A DNA stretch of 64,000 bases from Ypsolopha sequella (GCA_934047225.1 OW204011.1:12226339-12290338); one strand, 5' to 3'. Numbered from the stretch's first letter, positions 42,031 through 52,976 are shown. Notes: generated by a model not told the origin, from the letters alone. A program made the numbers and translations.

Positions 42031-42705
42031 TCAGCATGTACTACATATTTTGTGATTTTTGCGTTTAAAGATGTTACCTCTTCGTTTGCAAATCTTACAT
42101 GATGCGTATAATGCTTCTTCTTGATTAGAACATTCAGGTGCGTCGTTATTGGTCATATTTTGGCTATGACGTGCTTCACATTCTTCAATTATTTTAGTTT
42201 TAAGCACATCTGGCTTTGGAAGACTGTCTCGTGATTCAATAGCGACTCTGAAGTTTTCGTATTCAGGAGAGAGACTGTACAGCATCATGATTGATAACAA
42301 GTCTTCGTTGATATCTACTTTCATGTCTGCCAATTTGTCAACAATGTCCATGAACTTATTTAGATGAACATGTACGTCGTGTCCTTCTAGTGTTGTCAGG
42401 ATCAGTTGTTTTAGCAGGGATGCCTTTCGCGCAGGTCCCTTACTGGCGTAAGTATCTTTTAACTTATCCCATAATGATTTAGCTGTAGTGCAGTTTTTAA
42501 TTTGCTTGAGTTCAGAAGGAGCGATTATGAGGATGAGTTCAGACTTTGCCTGTCTGTCTCCTTCTTTATCAGCTTCGCTAGCACCAGCAGCCAAGGGAGT
42601 TTCAATGTATTTCCAAAGTTTGTGACGTACGAGAACGGCTTCAGCCTGTATTACCCAGGTGTCATAGTTTTCCCTAGTAAGAGGGTCGATTTTGGTGCTC
42701 GACAT
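42031..42705 (-). CDS. Copia gag
   Basis: A 224-codon frame starting at the first ATG after the primer site. It has the Copia gag signature: LTRENYDTWVIQAEAVLVRH near the N-terminus, TAKSLWDKLKDTYAS, and LDVH-type KFMDIVDKLADM. A cysteine/histidine cluster (CKICKRRGN...KNHKICSTC) lies at the end in place of a perfect CCHC knuckle. Gag packs the element RNA into cytoplasmic particles. The frame ends at 42031 with a stop close to the knuckle; the protease begins about 85 bp further on, so a frameshift or decay separates them. Confidence 0.85.
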   Translation of the reverse strand: MSSTKIDPLTRENYDTWVIQAEAVLVRHKLWKYIETPLAAGASEADKEGDRQAKSELILIIAPSELKQIKNCTTAKSLWDKLKDTYASKGPARKASLLKQLILTTLEGHDVHVHLNKFMDIVDKLADMKVDINEDLLSIMMLYSLSPEYENFRVAIESRDSLPKPDVLKTKIIEECEARHSQNMTNNDAPECSNQEEALYASCKICKRRGNIFKRKNHKICSTC

Positions 42706-42752
42706 TTTTGTTTATTTTCACTAGGTTGTTTACTATTTCTCGTAACTTCATT

Positions 42753-42767
42753 TACGCTCTGCTACCA
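42753..42767 (-). promoter_or_regulatory. Initiator-tRNA(Met) primer-binding site of the Copia element
   Basis: Directly after the 5' LTR the minus strand reads TGGTAGCAGAGCG, complementary to the CUCUGCUACCA 3' end of eukaryotic initiator tRNA-Met, the usual Copia/Ty1 primer. Confidence 0.75.
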
Positions 42768-42895
42768 TGTTAAGTTAAATAAAATGTAGATATCATTTGA
42801 ATAATATATTTAGACAAGACTTATATAGACTTCAGATACGACATGTTACTATAGACCAGAATGGACATAGACACGTATGATATCCATACTTAACA
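42768..42895 (-). repeat. 5' LTR of the Copia element
   Basis: The 128-bp copy followed inward, on the minus strand, by the primer site. The A+T-rich U3/R likely holds the element's promoter, although no clear TATA box could be assigned. Confidence 0.9.
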
Positions 42896-42900
42896 GTATT

Positions 42901-43562
42901 TATGGATGGTTTTCCGACGGCTAATTGAGTTACTTCATTGGATCGAGGTATTTTCTCGAGGTATCGTACGTAGTGCCTTTTTTAGAAACTATTAATATGT
43001 GCTAAATTTGATGTCAGTCCATCTATGGTCGGAGCGAAGCGTGATTAAGTAAAAAACATCTAAACTTTCGCATTTATTATATTACAAGCTCTCCGCTTGC
43101 TGGGCTTACGCGCAGCTTAATGACTTGTATTGTGTTGTGAAAATGAGGTATTTTCCCGTGATAAAATGTAGCCTATATCCGTCTATCTATATCTCTCTCT
43201 AGGATACCTACCATCTATCGTTCTGCCAAATTATATCAAAATTTAGGCGTGAAAAGATAAAAAATAGACCGAAAGACAGTTACTTTTGGATTTGTAGTAT
43301 TAATTTCTATGTATAGATAAATAAATAATATATTATGCATACAGTGGGATCTAAATCGCTTCTCAAGCCGTTTATTTATTTTTTTTACTCAATATCGAAA
43401 TATCGGAATTGGTCTCACGAATACCGGTATTACAAACGATATTGAAATCGTTCGGAGGTATTTTGTCAATTCCGGAATTCCGGAGCTCAAGCCCTACACT
43501 GCTCAGCTTAACTATGGCTTAACTCAGCTCCCGTTACTTACAGGGAGACAAAAGCCAAAATA
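42901..43562. other. Right part of the hAT element and a short gap
   Basis: Up to 43496 this is hAT interior without genes. The following 58 bp is the only non-transposon sequence before the mariner at 43563. Confidence 0.6.
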
Positions 43563-44836
43563 CCTAGTCGGTTTTTAAATACTGTCACTGGCCACTAATT
43601 TTAAATTTAGAATACCAAGAACAAAAATTAAAATGCTGTTCGATTTTCGAATATTTTTTTAATATATATGCGCAAAATCACAATTATTTTCATTCATTTT
43701 AACGATGGAGTGGACTCTCAAAGAGGACAGAGTAACAGTAATTGCATTGCATCGTTGCGGCAATTCACCGAAGACAATATTCAACTTGCCTCCAAAGTTA
43801 AAAATCACGAAGAGGTTCGTGTACCGTACAATCAAGAGGTACAATGAAACCTCTAGTATCGATGACGAGAAAAGAACCGGCAGACCTCGTTCCGTTAGGA
43901 CTCCAGGGATCATCAAAGCAATCAAGGCGCGTATTGCGAGAAATCCCGTCCGCAAGCAGAAACTGATGGCTTTGGAGATGGGATTAACCAGAAGTACAGT
44001 AAAAAAAGTACTCAATGAAGACCTGGGACTACGAGCTTACCGAAAAAAGAGTGGGCATCTTCTGAACGCGCGTCTGATAGCAATGAGAGCCAAGAAATGC
44101 AAAGTTTTGCTAAAGCGGTACGCAGGAAACCGACACCGCGATATCCTGTTTACAGACGAGAAAATTTTTGATATCGAAGAGAAGTACAACAAACAAAATG
44201 ACAGGGTGTACGCTACCAGCTCTGCTGCCGCTGGAAATGCTATTCCTAGAGTGCAGCACGGCCATCATCCATCATCAATCATGATTTGGTTGGGAGTGTC
44301 CTACTACGGTCCTACTGAAGTGCATTTTTGTGAAAAAGGTGTCAAAACCAGTGCAAAAGTGTACCAGGATACTGTTTTAGATCGCATAGTAAAAGATCTA
44401 CCCCAGATCTACTCCGCACCAGCGCATAAGGCCAAAACAACTCAGGAGTGGTTCGAGCGCCAGAATATCTAGTTAATAAGGCATCAAGATTGGCCCTCAT
44501 CTAGCCCTGAACTCAATCCACTGGATTATAAAATTTGGCAGATATTAGAGGAAAAGGTCTGCTCCAAACCTTACAAAAATTTGAGCAACCTAAAGTCATC
44601 ATTGATTAAAGCAGTGGCCGAAATCGACATGAATATGGTCCGTGCTGCTATTGATGACTGGCCGCGAAGATTGAAGGCTTGTGTGAAAAATGGTGGCAAT
44701 CATTTTGAATAAATTTTGTTTTTTATGTAAGCTAATTAAATTACCCTTTTAATTAAAAATAGGTTTTTTGAATGTCATGTCTAGTTTTCATTTTATAGCC
44801 AATTTTAATTGTGACAGAATTTAAGCACCGACTAGG
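43563..44836 (+). mobile_element. Mariner-type transposon, 1.27 kb, TA-flanked
   Basis: The ends CCTAGTCGGTTTTTAAAT and the complement of GCACCGACTAGG, with a further CTGTCAC, form inverted repeats of about 26 bp. TA lies at both borders (43561-43562 and 44837-44838). It contains a nearly full-length but inactive transposase gene. Confidence 0.85.
43705..44712 (+). pseudogene. Mariner/maT-like transposase, catalytic aspartate deleted
   Basis: The frame from ATG at 43705 has a helix-turn-helix region (VIALHRCGNSPKTIFNLPPK), the GRPRSVRTPGIIKAI hook, a second HTH and the first catalytic Asp (DILFTDEKIFDIEEKYNKQN). The second motif, normally a QQDSAPAHK-type stretch, reads LPQIYSAPAHKAK: a deletion of roughly 15 codons removed the aspartate. 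After a TAG at about 44470 the rest continues (WPSSSPELNPLDYKIW with the third Asp) to NGGNHFE and TAA at about 44712. Thus both a stop and loss of the second catalytic residue disable it. Confidence 0.85.
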
Positions 44837-44838
44837 TA

Positions 44839-45377
44839 ATGCATGATTAAGAAAGCCCCATCTACAAATATATATATATATATATATCTGGGGGCACGGC
44901 AGTGCCCCCGCCGAGTCTCGCAAAAAAACGCGGAACGGCCGTACCATCCTTTTCTCGAAGCAACTCACGGCACTTTCAACCCCCCTGTATCTTCGTTGTG
45001 GGTAAAGCTAGAAGTCTGAAATTTCAGTTACCAAGAGTACTTATTGATCCTACTTCTACCCCCAAATTACAACTTTGTACCTATATTTGATTACGAAATA
45101 TCTCAAGTCAAAGTTCCCTTATTTTGTCACTGACTGACTGACACATCATCAAAAGTCTAAAGGTGTTCTAGCAGGCCTACAAACTTGAAATTTTGCATGC
45201 AGTTAGTGTTAAGTGTACATTGCAACAAAAAAATATAAAAATGTTATTTGCGGTTGGTAATTTAATATTTCCATACAAAGTCTATACAAACTGTATGTTT
45301 CCAGCTGCATCTATAAATTTGTATGACACTAGATGACGTTGGTGGTATGCTGCTTTGCATTAAAGACATCTATCACG
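44839..45377. other. Non-coding; small GC hairpin
   Basis: After a (TA)n run (44869-44886) comes GGGGGCACGGCAGTGCCCCC, a strong nine-base-stem hairpin, then AT-rich DNA without a gene. I regard the hairpin as the end of an unidentified repeat. Confidence 0.4.
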
Positions 45378-47318
45378 AAAAATTCTACCTCGTGACGCTA
45401 GATGGTAAAAAGTGTAAAAAAATGTATACCTTTATTTCCGAAAATAGAGCAAGTAGTAAAAATAAAAAATAAAACCGTTGAAGTGCGAAAAAAAAATACC
45501 GGTAAAGTGCGAATCGGACTCGCGCATAAAAGGTTCCGTACCCCTACACAATACGGGTACGGAACCCTAAAAGTAAATAACAACAATATAGATGCCATAG
45601 CAACATTAAGGCGACAAAATAGCTTAGATTATAATTATGTAGAAATAAGTAAAGTTAATAAGTTGTTAAATATAAGTAAGTTGTTAAAGATTAAATATTA
45701 AAGATATTAAAGATTAAAGATATTAAAAAAACAAAGCGATAAAACAGTAGCGCCTGACAAACAATTCGGTAGGTACCTTTTTAGTACGGAACCCTAATTT
45801 TTATTATTTTACTTTAAAGTATTTACTACAGACTGCCCAAAGCTTAAACTTGTACTTGTATGTATTACCGTTCTAAATATAGAGCCTTTGTTATAATAAT
45901 CTGTTCCTTGGGTAAGGAACCCTAAAAAGGGTGGTTTATAATGTTCGACACATTCACCATTAAATAAGAGAAGATCAACATTTCATTATTTAAGAAGAGA
46001 AGATCAACATTTCATTATTTAAGAAGAGAATATCAACGTTTCGTAATTAAGTCACTAAAAAAACGGTAAAGTGCGAATCCGACTCGCACATAAAGGCTTC
46101 CCTTACCCCCACACAATACGGGTACGGAACCCTAAATGTAAATTGCAACAACATAGATGCCATAGCACCATCAAGGCGACAAAAAACAAGGCGATAAAAC
46201 GGTAGCGCCTGACAAAAAATTCGGTAGCTTTTTAGGAAGGAACCCTCATTTTTATTATTTGTTATTTTACTTTAAAGTAGTCTGCCTAAATTTTCAACTT
46301 GTAGGTACTTGTATGTATAACCGTTCTAACGATAGAGCCTTTGTTATAATAATCTGTGCTTTAGGTAAGGAACCCTAAAACACATTAAGTCTATTTAAGA
46401 AGAGAAATATCAACATTTCGAAAATAAGTCGCTTTTAAACCGGATAAGTGCAAGTCGGACTCGCTCACGAAGGGTTCCGTACTACCATCACACAATATGG
46501 GTACGAAACCCCAAACCAATATGGTAAATACCAACAATAAAGATGACATAGCAACATAAAGGCGACAAAAAACAAGGCGCTAAAATGGTAGCGCCTGGCA
46601 AACAAATCAGCACCTTTTGAATAAGGAACTCTAACATTTATCTGCCCAAAATTGTTGTATTATAAAGATAGAGCTGAAACAAATAACGTCGAATAATTGG
46701 ACCCCCCTTGGATTTCCATTTCATATTATTATTTGCCGTGATAGAGGACAAAGTAACATATATTATGTGCAAATATTTACGCGCTATATTCACCTATAAC
46801 GGCTGAAGCTGTAGACCCCTGTGATAAATAAAAAGACATCGGAGGCTTAGTCATAGGGTCACGGAACCTTAGGATACGGAACCCTAAAAATCAAGGTAAA
46901 AGGTTATTAATCCAGTAAAGCTTACAGAAAAATAAAGCGGCTAATGTTGTATTATTTGTATAAAGAGCACAAATAAAGCGCTGATGCGTAGAAATATCTT
47001 CTCAAATCGCTAACAAATTGGTATTTGGTAGATATGTTGTATATGTTGCTGTGCGATTGCGAAGTCACTATATTTTATTAGAGAAATAAAGATGACTAAT
47101 ATTAATACAGTTGTTTAATGTTGGTAGGTAACTAATTAGGAAACAATTAATGATACATTTGTTAAATAGGTGCTCCCATACTAACTAAAATGAAAAGGTG
47201 CTTCCATACAAACTAAAATAACAGACTTGGCTTTACATAAGATCTCACAACTTTTTACGGTGGAAAGATTGCATTGCGAGACTCGACATTTTTGTACATT
47301 TTATGTTTTTGATGGGAT
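45378..47318. repeat. Right arm of the large inverted repeat
   Basis: Inverted homologue of 286-645 plus 2826-5830. It carries three GGTTCCGTACC units (about 45480-45790, 46060-46260 and 46440-46640) and ends with TTTTTGATGGGAT. It lacks the LINE and other insertions of the left arm, so it serves as the empty-site reference. Its outer end is 63 bp from the acidic exon at 47381, inside the putative intron. Confidence 0.75.
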
Positions 47319-47380
47319 ATTAAATACCAAACCAAATATCCGTATACGATTTATCGAGTTTAATGGGAAAAATTACTAAC

Positions 47381-47701
47381 CTCAAGTGGATCATTCTCAT
47401 TCTTGACATCTAAAGTCACTGGCATGTCTTCCGTCTCAGTTTCTTTATATATTGGACCTATGTCTATAATCTCTGTCACATCTTCTATTTCAGTGTCTGT
47501 CACGTCTTCTGTATCAGTTTCTTCATATACTAGACTATGCTCTGCGTCTATATCTGCCATGTCTTCTGTCTTAATTTCTTCATATACTGGTCCTGCGTCT
47601 ATGTCTGCAATGTCTTCTGTTTTAGTTTCTTTATATTTTGTACTTGTGTCTATTATTTCTATATTTGTTCTGTATAGCTTTGATGTTGTTGCTGGTAAGG
47701 T
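47381..47701 (-). CDS. Acidic-linker exon of the ZAD zinc-finger gene
   Basis: A 321-bp (107-codon) segment open in one frame, bounded by an acceptor (TTACATTTCAG) at 47702 and a donor (GAG/GTTAGT) at 47381-47380. The protein is rich in Asp, Glu and Thr, with a repeated KTEDIADIDAGPVYEE / ETDTEDVTDTEIEDV pattern, ending KNENDPLE. Such acidic low-complexity linkers lie between ZAD and finger domains in insect factors. Phase 0 at both ends matches the ZAD exon. Joining to the finger exon needs phase 1; a second donor four bases later (TTA/GTAATT) would fit. The internal EDMADIDA-type duplication suggests slippage growth. Confidence 0.6.
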
Positions 47702-47822
47702 CTGAAATGTAACACAAAATGAAGCTTTTTAGCGTTCTGCACTAAAAAATAAGAAATAGGAACCCTTATGGTATGAATTTTGTGCTGTGTTCAAGGCGAA
47801 CTTGTAGTGTAATAATAAAAAA

Positions 47823-48547
47823 TATAGCAAGGTCACCTGTGTAGAAGTATAGCAACGTCACTTGTGTAAAAGTATAGCAACGTCACCTATGTAGAAGTAT
47901 AGCAACGTCACCTGTGTAGAAGTATAGCAACGTCAGCTGTGTAGAAGTATAGCAACGTCACATGTGTAGAAGTATAGCAACGTCACCTGTGTAGAAGTAT
48001 AGCAACGTCACTTGTATAGAAGTATAGCAACATCACTTGTGTAGAAGTATAGCAACGTCACCTGTGTAAAAGTATAGCAACATCACTTGTGTAGGAGTAT
48101 AGCAACGTCACCTGTGTAAAAGTATAGCAACGTCACCTGTGTAGAAGTATAGCAACGTCACCTGTGTAGAAGTATAGCAACGTTACCTGTGTAGAAGTAT
48201 AGCAAAGTCACTTGTGTAGAAGTATAGCAACGTCACTTGTACAGAAGTATAGCAACGTCACCTGTGTAGAAGTATAGCAACGTTACCTGTGTAGAAGTAT
48301 AGCAACGTCACCTGTGTAGAAGTATAGCAACGTCACTTGTGTAGAAGTATAGCAACGTCACTTGTGTAGAAGTATAGCAACGTCACCTGTGTAGAAGTAT
48401 AGCAACGTTACCTGTGTAGAAGTATAGCAAAGTCACTTGTGTAGAAGTATAGCAACGTCACTTGTATAGAAGTATAGCAACGTCACCTGTGTAGAAGTAT
48501 AGCAACGTCACCTGTGTAGAAGTATAGCAACGTTACCTGTGTAGAAG
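47823..48547. repeat. Minisatellite, 29 units of 25 bp, copying a 5' splice site
   Basis: The unit TATAGCAACGTCACCTGTGTAGAAG repeats for 725 bp with mostly single-base variants (CACTTG, GTTACC, ATAGAAG). The last unit overlaps the end of the ZAD exon, whose donor is ACACAG/GTAACG on the minus strand. Most units therefore contain ACACAG/GTGACG or ACACAG/GTAACG, and some the weaker ACACAA/GTGACG. Confidence 0.95.
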
Positions 48548-48677
48548 CCTCCAAATAGGTGTTCAGTACTCGTATGCACTGGTGAGAAGTAGATATAAAC
48601 TGATGGAAGTTCTTTAGTTTGGCGCTGCACTCCCAGCATATTTGCAGAGGCTGCTTTCTTTGCAAACATTGGAGGTA
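48537..48677 (-). CDS. ZAD-domain exon (second half of the zinc-finger-associated domain)
   Basis: A 141-bp (47-codon) phase 0-0 exon between an acceptor (CTGTTTTCAG) and a donor (CAG/GTAACG). It encodes QPLQICWECSAKLKNFHQFI followed by a helical part ending NTYLEASTQ. The pair ICWEC with a preceding basic segment and following aromatic-basic helix is the second zinc-binding half of ZAD, which mediates dimerisation in insect C2H2 factors. The first half, with its CxxC, must be in an upstream exon that I could not find. The donor lies inside the minisatellite. Confidence 0.6.
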
Positions 48678-49284
48678 CTGAAAACAGTAAGATTCGTCAC
48701 TTTGTTAAGAGATTCCGTGTATGCTCTTAAGTCGAAAGTAGCCCTCAAACACGTAGGGAGGATGGGTGGGGCAAACGTAGGTTCGAAGTACTTCGAAGAT
48801 ACACTTGCAACCTGGTGTTTTTACACCCATCAGTCTTAGTGGACAACTGGACAACTGACTTGCTGTATATTGGCAAACAACATCATTATTTAGTAAGCGT
48901 TAACGGTATGAAGTAATACAATTTTTACTAGCTCAACTCAATTTGCTTCTTGTGTTGCTCTTGATTCCTATAATTTTACTGTGTTATACCATCTGGGTAG
49001 TGTTGGTAACCCTATCTCATCGAATACCAGCATGACACAGACATTGTGAGAACAATGACAAAATGTTACTCTTAAAAAATAAACCTAGCAGTTTATGTAC
49101 CTGTACAGTCATCAGAAAAAGTGGGCCTTTTTTCATCTTTTTTCCAGTCAGTGAAAACAAAGTTCGATGCTGGTACCTCATCAGCTCATAAAGAAGCCCT
49201 TTTATTTGATACCCCATACGTAAGGTTTCAGAAAAAAGAAACTTGTTCTTCTAAGTTGTAACTTCAAATTGCACTGTTTGTTTT
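48678..49284. other. No further exon identified
   Basis: This is upstream of the ZAD exon on the minus strand and should be intron. I see no CxxC-bearing open segment with good splice sites. Around 49195-49235 the start of a foldback-related sequence (TTTGATACCCCATACG) appears. Confidence 0.35.
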
Positions 49285-49705
49285 GTATATATTTTTTTTC
49301 TGAAACCTATTGTGTGGAGTGTCAAATGTAAAGGCTTTATGAGCTGATTGTAAAAATGAACTATGTCATTACATTTCAGCCACTCCTTCCTAAAAAACAT
49401 TTTCAAAACCCACCAAGCATGAGCAAACAGAATTTTGAAACTATTCTGGTTTATAATTTTTATTTTTTTTTTCACTTTCATGAGGATATTAGGAGCAAAG
49501 TTCAAATATGTTTCACAAAAATTTTTTCAGCCTGTTCTCCTGTCCTCCTGGAGGAGCTTGGTATGTTTTGAAAATGTTTCATTGTTTTTTTAAGGAGTGG
49601 CAGTAGTTATAATGTAGTACATTTTTACAATAAGCTCATAAATCTCATTCATTTGATACCCCACACAATAGGATAGAGAAAAAAAAATCCATACAAAAAA
49701 TTATG
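49285..49705. repeat. Foldback element, about 420 bp
   Basis: Bases about 49290-49430 and 49560-49700 are inverted copies. Shared elements are CCTATTGTGTGGAGTGTCAA, TATGAGCTGATTGTAAAAAT and GCCACTCCTTCCTAAAAAAC with their complements. The centre is about 130 bp and T-rich. There is no coding capacity. Confidence 0.7.
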
Positions 49706-50544
49706 ACATCATACACTCGCTCATTCACACTTTGGCACAAACACCCAGTAGTACAGAGGTCTTAATCAAGAATTAAATAATTGATTGTAGTTGGTTTTGA
49801 ATTAGTTATTTAATTTTGTCTACTTATAAGTTCTTAAGTTTAATATTGCATGTTATTTTTAATTTGTTGCTGTCAATAGTTAGGAGCACTTGAAAATTTT
49901 GTACATTATCAAAGTTTATTTTTATATTGCCGATATCTGACTAATATTATAAATGCAAAAGTTTGTGTGTGTGTAATTGGGTGTGTTAATTTTGTAAATC
50001 TCGAGCATGTACTGATAAAAGTTAAAGAAAACTTATGTTGGTGTAACGAGAATGCCTCTAATTGGAACACATAGTAGTCCAAATGTTAGTTAAAGTCACT
50101 ATGTATGTTATTATGTTGGTGGAACAAATAAATAAATCTAAATATTAAGTGAAAATATGGTCTGCATTTTAGAACAAAGTATTGTTTCGATAATTTGTTG
50201 TATTGAAGATATTAAGCTCACAGTGCTCGCCTGAACTTCTGATAAGCGCTGATTGCTGATTGTGTCCTTATTTATTATTTGCATAAATTTTGATTTTGTG
50301 TCTTACTTATCGTGGTAGGTATCCCGGTGGACTTAACTTGACTTGGACTTTATTAAAGAAACCTATCTCTGTGTGTTAGAATATTATATGATATCTATGA
50401 TTACCTACCTCATGATATTTTCATTTATGGTCTGTGCGGATAGACTACACTCTTAACTTTAATTGTAAATAATTAAGATTTCTTCTGTATGTAAGTGACA
50501 TATTGTCTTTAATATATTATATATTGTCTATTACATATTGTCAC
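49706..50544. other. Non-coding; common interspersed repeat at about 49930-49985
   Basis: TAATATTATAAATGCAAAAG followed by a GT-rich run is a sequence I know from many lepidopteran introns. No gene is supported in the remainder. Confidence 0.35.
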
Positions 50545-50552
50545 TCCCACTA

Positions 50553-52145
50553 ACCATCATATTTTCGAAATCTATTAAGGAAGGTGTGTTTCCAGATATT
50601 TGGAAAAAAGCCCTTATAACACCGGTATTTAAAGGTGGAGACAAATCATCTGTGACCTATATCTAAGTTATGCATTTTTGGTAAGATTCTCGATAACTCA
50701 GTAAGTCTCAGCTAGTGTTCGTCAGCATATTTTACCGCAACAACACGGTTTTATGACAGGCAGGAGTGTAGAAACTAACCTCTTAACATTTAAGGATTTC
50801 GTAATTACAGCTCTAGAAGATGGCCACCAGGTGGACGTCGTGTATACCGATTTTTCCAAAGCTTTCGATAAAATTAATCACAAAACTCTAATTTCTAAAT
50901 TACTTCAGATCGGTATACATGGCGACCTACTAAGGTGGATTTAATAATCGCTCTCAGGCAGTAGCACTTAAAGGTTTCGTTTCAAACTTCCTCCCAGTAA
51001 GTTCTGGCGTTCCACAGGGCTCCCACTTAGGACCCCTATTATTTATGTTATACCTTAATGACATTGGTCATATATTTGGTAAATCTGCATACTTTCTGTT
51101 ATATGCAGATGACATGTAAATTTACCATATTGTAGATAATCATAGTGACCGCATTGCTTTACAAGAAGAGCTGAATAGGTAAGTGTCTTATTGTAGAACA
51201 AATTCTTTATTTTTAAATGTAGATAAATGTTGTGTTATTAGTTATACTAGGAAATTACACACAGTCAAAATTGACTATAATTTTGCAGGCACTCCCTTAA
51301 ATCGTGTGGATAGAATACGAGATCTTGGCGTGATTCTCGATCCTAAAATGGATTTCAATCTTCACATAGATCACATAATCAATAAGGCGTTTAAGCGACT
51401 TGGTTTCATTCTACGACAATGTCAACCTTTTAAACGTTCTTTTAGTTACAAAATCCTATATTATAGCTTTGTACGAAGTATTCTCGATTTTGGTAGTGTT
51501 GTCTGGAGCCCTCACTACTCAATTCACACAAACCGTATCGAGAAAATACAACATAAATTTTTAAAGGCATTGGACTACAGAATGAGAACTCTTTTTATTG
51601 ACTATGAATCCTCTGAAAAACGTTACAATATTACATCCTTATCTGACCGCCGTACTATCACCGATGCAATGTTTCTCTATAAACTCGTAAATAATGAAGT
51701 TGATTGCCAAGCATTGCTCCAAAACCTATCATTTAAGATTCCCAGGCCCTTGTCTCGTAAAGATCCATTTAACTTGTATACCTATACCTGCCGTACTAAC
51801 TACTCAAAGAATCGCTGTATGAATCGTAAGTACTCCTAATTCTTATAAACTTTTCAGTGACATCGACATTTTCTCCGAAAGTATATACTCATATAAAAAT
51901 AAGGTGTTGCAAAATTTATCAAATGCATAATTCACTCACATAATTCACGTTAAAAGTTCTTTCCTTTTTAATTATTCATTCAGTACATTCTAATCTTCTT
52001 ATGTAATGTGTTTGTAATGAGCTTTCAAAAATAATTGTTTTCTGTATATGATTCTTTAGGTTTGTTTGTGTTATTTGTAAGTGTTCATACTTTGTGTTGT
52101 AACTGTTTGTAACCTGAATAAAAATAAAATAAAATAAAAAAATAA
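50553..52145 (+). pseudogene. Jockey/CR1-like LINE, RT and C-terminus with poly(A)-like tail
   Basis: Coding begins in RT with VFPDIWKKALITPVFKGGDK, continues MTGRSVETNLLTFKDFV, VVYTDFSKAFDKINHKTLI, SGVPQGSHLGPLLFMLYLND and FLLYADD (catalytic YADD), with stops at about 50943, 51117 and 51180. A 218-codon frame (51183-51839) gives the C-terminal part (LGVILDPKMDFNLHIDHII and RSILDFGSVVWSPHYSIH). It ends in AATAAAAATAAAATAAAAT near 52120-52145. No endonuclease. It is the only LINE here with YADD rather than FADD. Confidence 0.85.
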
Positions 52146-52149
52146 AATT

Positions 52150-52976
52150 TAATAAGACCTAAAACTTGAACTCAGGTGGTTGTGGAAAGGGTGACAATTA
52201 ATTTTTACATTTACCCCGGTATTTAAGAATGCTAACTAAAGTTACAAGCATTTAAAAGTGCAGAAGTGTGGTCATTACAGAACCCTGTTCTTGGTAGGAA
52301 CACTAGGGTTGCAACGCAAAATTAATTGTAACCAGATTAGTGTTGCGATCCAGGTAGAAAACTCAACCCAGTGTGAGTTTATAACTGATTATTACCTGGA
52401 GTGGTAATTCCATAATTTACTTTTAAACAATTGTATCGTTTTGAGTATTTGTCATTTAAAATTTCACTATCAAGGCATAAAAAAGGTACCACAACACAGA
52501 TTTGGATTGGAGTGAATGAGTAGATAACGGGATTATCGATGGGAAAACATACTTGGAAAATGTTCACAACCCAGAAATCCCAGAAGCAAGCCAATAGATA
52601 GGTTAGGTATGGCGAGTCGCAGACCGAGTGCCAAAGAAGGTTGCCTACACCCTAACCTAGATCTGAACACATTCTGTAAGCACACGCACCGTACATCATA
52701 GAAAACTGCAAAACTCATGCAAAGTCATGAAAGTTTACTTACCTCTAATTTATCGTGTTCGGAAGTAATGCAGGAACCGACAATTTTCCAGTACTTTACA
52801 TCAATTAAGGTCAGATTTCTATCGATAGACAAACAAAATGCACAAATTGTTATCATCATGTATTTTTGCAAATCAAAATCTTATTATTATTATTTTCTTG
52901 TTTATGGCTTCTGATAATGTTTGTGACTAACACATTTAATTCCGCCAATGTCACGTCATAAACCAAAGCACTGTAA
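52150..52976. other. No gene seen
   Basis: Short minus-strand frames at 52379-52718 have no family resemblance. One reads RCVCLQN, which recalls the first ZAD cysteine pair, but the context does not support a ZAD. Confidence 0.3.

Larger units (their letters stand above)
38830..42895 (-). mobile_element. Copia LTR retrotransposon, internally deleted and interrupted
   Basis: The 128-bp LTRs (38830-38957 and 42768-42895) differ at only one position that I found. Both are bounded by TGTTAAG and CTTAACA. GTATT flanks both sides (38825-38829 and 42896-42900), a five-base duplication. Gag, protease and integrase are present, but RT and RNase H are deleted; only the final codons of pol remain. A 1.14-kb element sits in the integrase. 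The nearly identical LTRs show a recent insertion. Confidence 0.9.
38694..43496. mobile_element. Non-autonomous hAT element hosting a Copia insertion
   Basis: The ends TAGGGCTTGA and TCAAGCCCTA are inverted copies. The eight-base flank CACTGCTC occurs exactly on both sides (38686-38693 and 43497-43504), the hAT signature. Without the Copia element it is about 730 bp. The outer parts contain several ATTCCGGAATTCCGG palindromes (about 38755-38780 and 43468-43485). No transposase is present. Confidence 0.8.

Noticed and set aside
47403..47705. Ser/Val-rich plus-strand protein
   Set aside because: It is the complement of the acidic exon; splice signals support the minus strand.
47823..48547. CRISPR-like regular array
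   Set aside because: The repeats are contiguous, with no spacers, in a eukaryotic intron context; it is a minisatellite.
52533..52718. First half of the ZAD domain (RCVCLQN)
   Set aside because: No downstream pattern of the domain and no good splice sites; frame contents look random.
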